Part shown: positions 5,108 to 5,618 of the stretch, piece after piece | Layout: each line of letters opens with the position of its first letter | Position numbering within the stretch: position 1 is the first letter of the stretch | From: Pseudomonadota bacterium | GTDB lineage: Bacteria; Pseudomonadota; Alphaproteobacteria; Sphingomonadales; Sphingomonadaceae | Length of the DNA: 5,618 nt | Direction of reading: 5' to 3' | Assembly: GCA_023390415.1 (NCBI GenBank) | Contig: JAEWCW010000113.1 | Span: 1 to 5,618 of the forward strand | Position numbers and translations under genes: made by a program | The notes under the pieces: model-generated | Database searches by the model: none | Told to the model about the DNA's origin: nothing | What the model saw: only the letters and a program-made list of their open reading frames with translations

Positions 5108-5618
5108 TCAGCGCTTCGAGAACTGGAAGGACCGGCGGGCCTTGGCCTTGCCGTACTTCTTGCGCTCGACGACGCGCGGGTCGCGGGTCAGGAAGCCGGC
5201 CTGCTTGACCGTCGTCCGCAGCGCCGGCTCGTAGCGGGTGAGGGCGGTCGAGATGCCGTGGCGGACCGCGCCGGCCTGGCCGGAGAGGCCGCCGCCGGTC
5301 ACCGTGGCGACGACGTCATACTGGTCGCGGCGCTCGGTGATGTCGAACACCTGGTTGATGACCAGGCGAAGCGTCGGGCGCGCGAAATAGACGGTCTGGT
5401 CGCGGCCGTTGACCGTGATCTTGCCGGAGCCGGGCTTCAGCCAGACGCGGGCGACCGCGTCCTTGCGGCGGCCGGTGGCATAAGCGCGGCCCTGCTTGTC
5501 GAGCTGCTGCTCGCGCAGCGGCGCGGCTTCCTGGACCGGGGCGGCGGGGGCAGCCTCGTCGGACGCATCGGCCTCGGTGGCCGGGGCTTCGGCGGCCGGA
5601 GCCTCCGCAGCCGGGGCC
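5108..5618 (-). CDS. rpsI: 30S ribosomal protein S9, N-terminus outside the window
   Basis: 169 complete codons are visible; the frame runs open off the right edge with no start seen. The S9 core begins at about visible residue 45 (AYATGRRKDAVARVWL) and continues through VNGRDQTVYF, VTGGGLSGQAGAVRHGIS and LTRDPRVVERKKYG to the universal basic tail ending SKR. In known ribosomes this tail reaches the P-site tRNA in the 30S subunit. Before the core lies at least 33 residues of Ala/Pro/Glu-rich, low-complexity acidic extension (APAAEAPAAEAPATEADA...), absent from the roughly 130-residue E. coli protein but in keeping with sphingomonad S9 proteins. rplM (L13) is normally the gene upstream and would lie beyond the right edge. 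A strong intrinsic terminator follows the stop. Confidence 0.97.
   Translation of the reverse strand, partial: APAAEAPAAEAPATEADASDEAAPAAPVQEAAPLREQQLDKQGRAYATGRRKDAVARVWLKPGSGKITVNGRDQTVYFARPTLRLVINQVFDITERRDQYDVVATVTGGGLSGQAGAVRHGISTALTRYEPALRTTVKQAGFLTRDPRVVERKKYGKAKARRSFQFSKR

Noticed and set aside
5043..5234. 63-codon plus-strand frame starting beside the terminator
   Set aside because: Antisense to the conserved C-terminal half of rpsI and begins within the terminator region; no family features.
1..5618. Mobile element, defence system or CRISPR array
   Set aside because: No transposase, integrase, direct-repeat array, terminal inverted repeats or composition break was seen; the gene content is housekeeping and envelope functions.

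Overview
High-GC bacterial chromosomal DNA, most likely from an alphaproteobacterium of the order Sphingomonadales. This is inferred from the style of the proteins: a ribosomal protein S9 with a long Ala/Pro/Glu-rich N-terminal extension, an S46 dipeptidyl-peptidase, a TonB-receptor-like outer membrane protein and strong G/C third-position bias. No species can be named. The window looks like an ordinary chromosome segment. No tRNA, rRNA, CRISPR array, insertion sequence or integration site was seen.

Layout: (1) 1-1301 (+) is the C-terminal part of an S46 serine dipeptidyl-peptidase, with its catalytic serine in the window and its N-terminus outside. (2) 1302-1514 is non-coding. It holds a GC-rich stem-loop, probably the peptidase terminator, then two tandem GTCCG-N4-CGGAC palindromes set 21 bp apart, then a compact promoter whose -35/-10 spacer is filled by an 18-bp palindrome with the TACA-NN-TGTA core typical of BlaI/MecI/CopY-family operators. 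(3) 1515-4211 (+) is a two-gene operon: a TonB-dependent-receptor-type outer membrane protein starting at TTG, and 18 bp later a small exported protein with a GIN/DUF2807-type repeat fold. (4) 4208-4999 (-) is a class I SAM-dependent methyltransferase that converges on the operon; the two stop codons interlock in one CTAG. (5) 5000-5107 is non-coding and contains a strong intrinsic terminator pointing leftward. (6) 5108-5618 (-) is rpsI (ribosomal protein S9), cut off at its N-terminus by the window edge.

How they fit together: the receptor-like protein and the GIN protein are both exported, are almost certainly co-transcribed, and sit behind a promoter that looks directly repressible. This makes a plausible envelope-response module. 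The S46 peptidase is also an envelope (periplasmic) enzyme, but it has its own apparent terminator, so it need not be co-regulated. The methyltransferase and rpsI are unrelated neighbours by function. The most interesting part of the window is the regulated receptor/GIN operon and its operator architecture.
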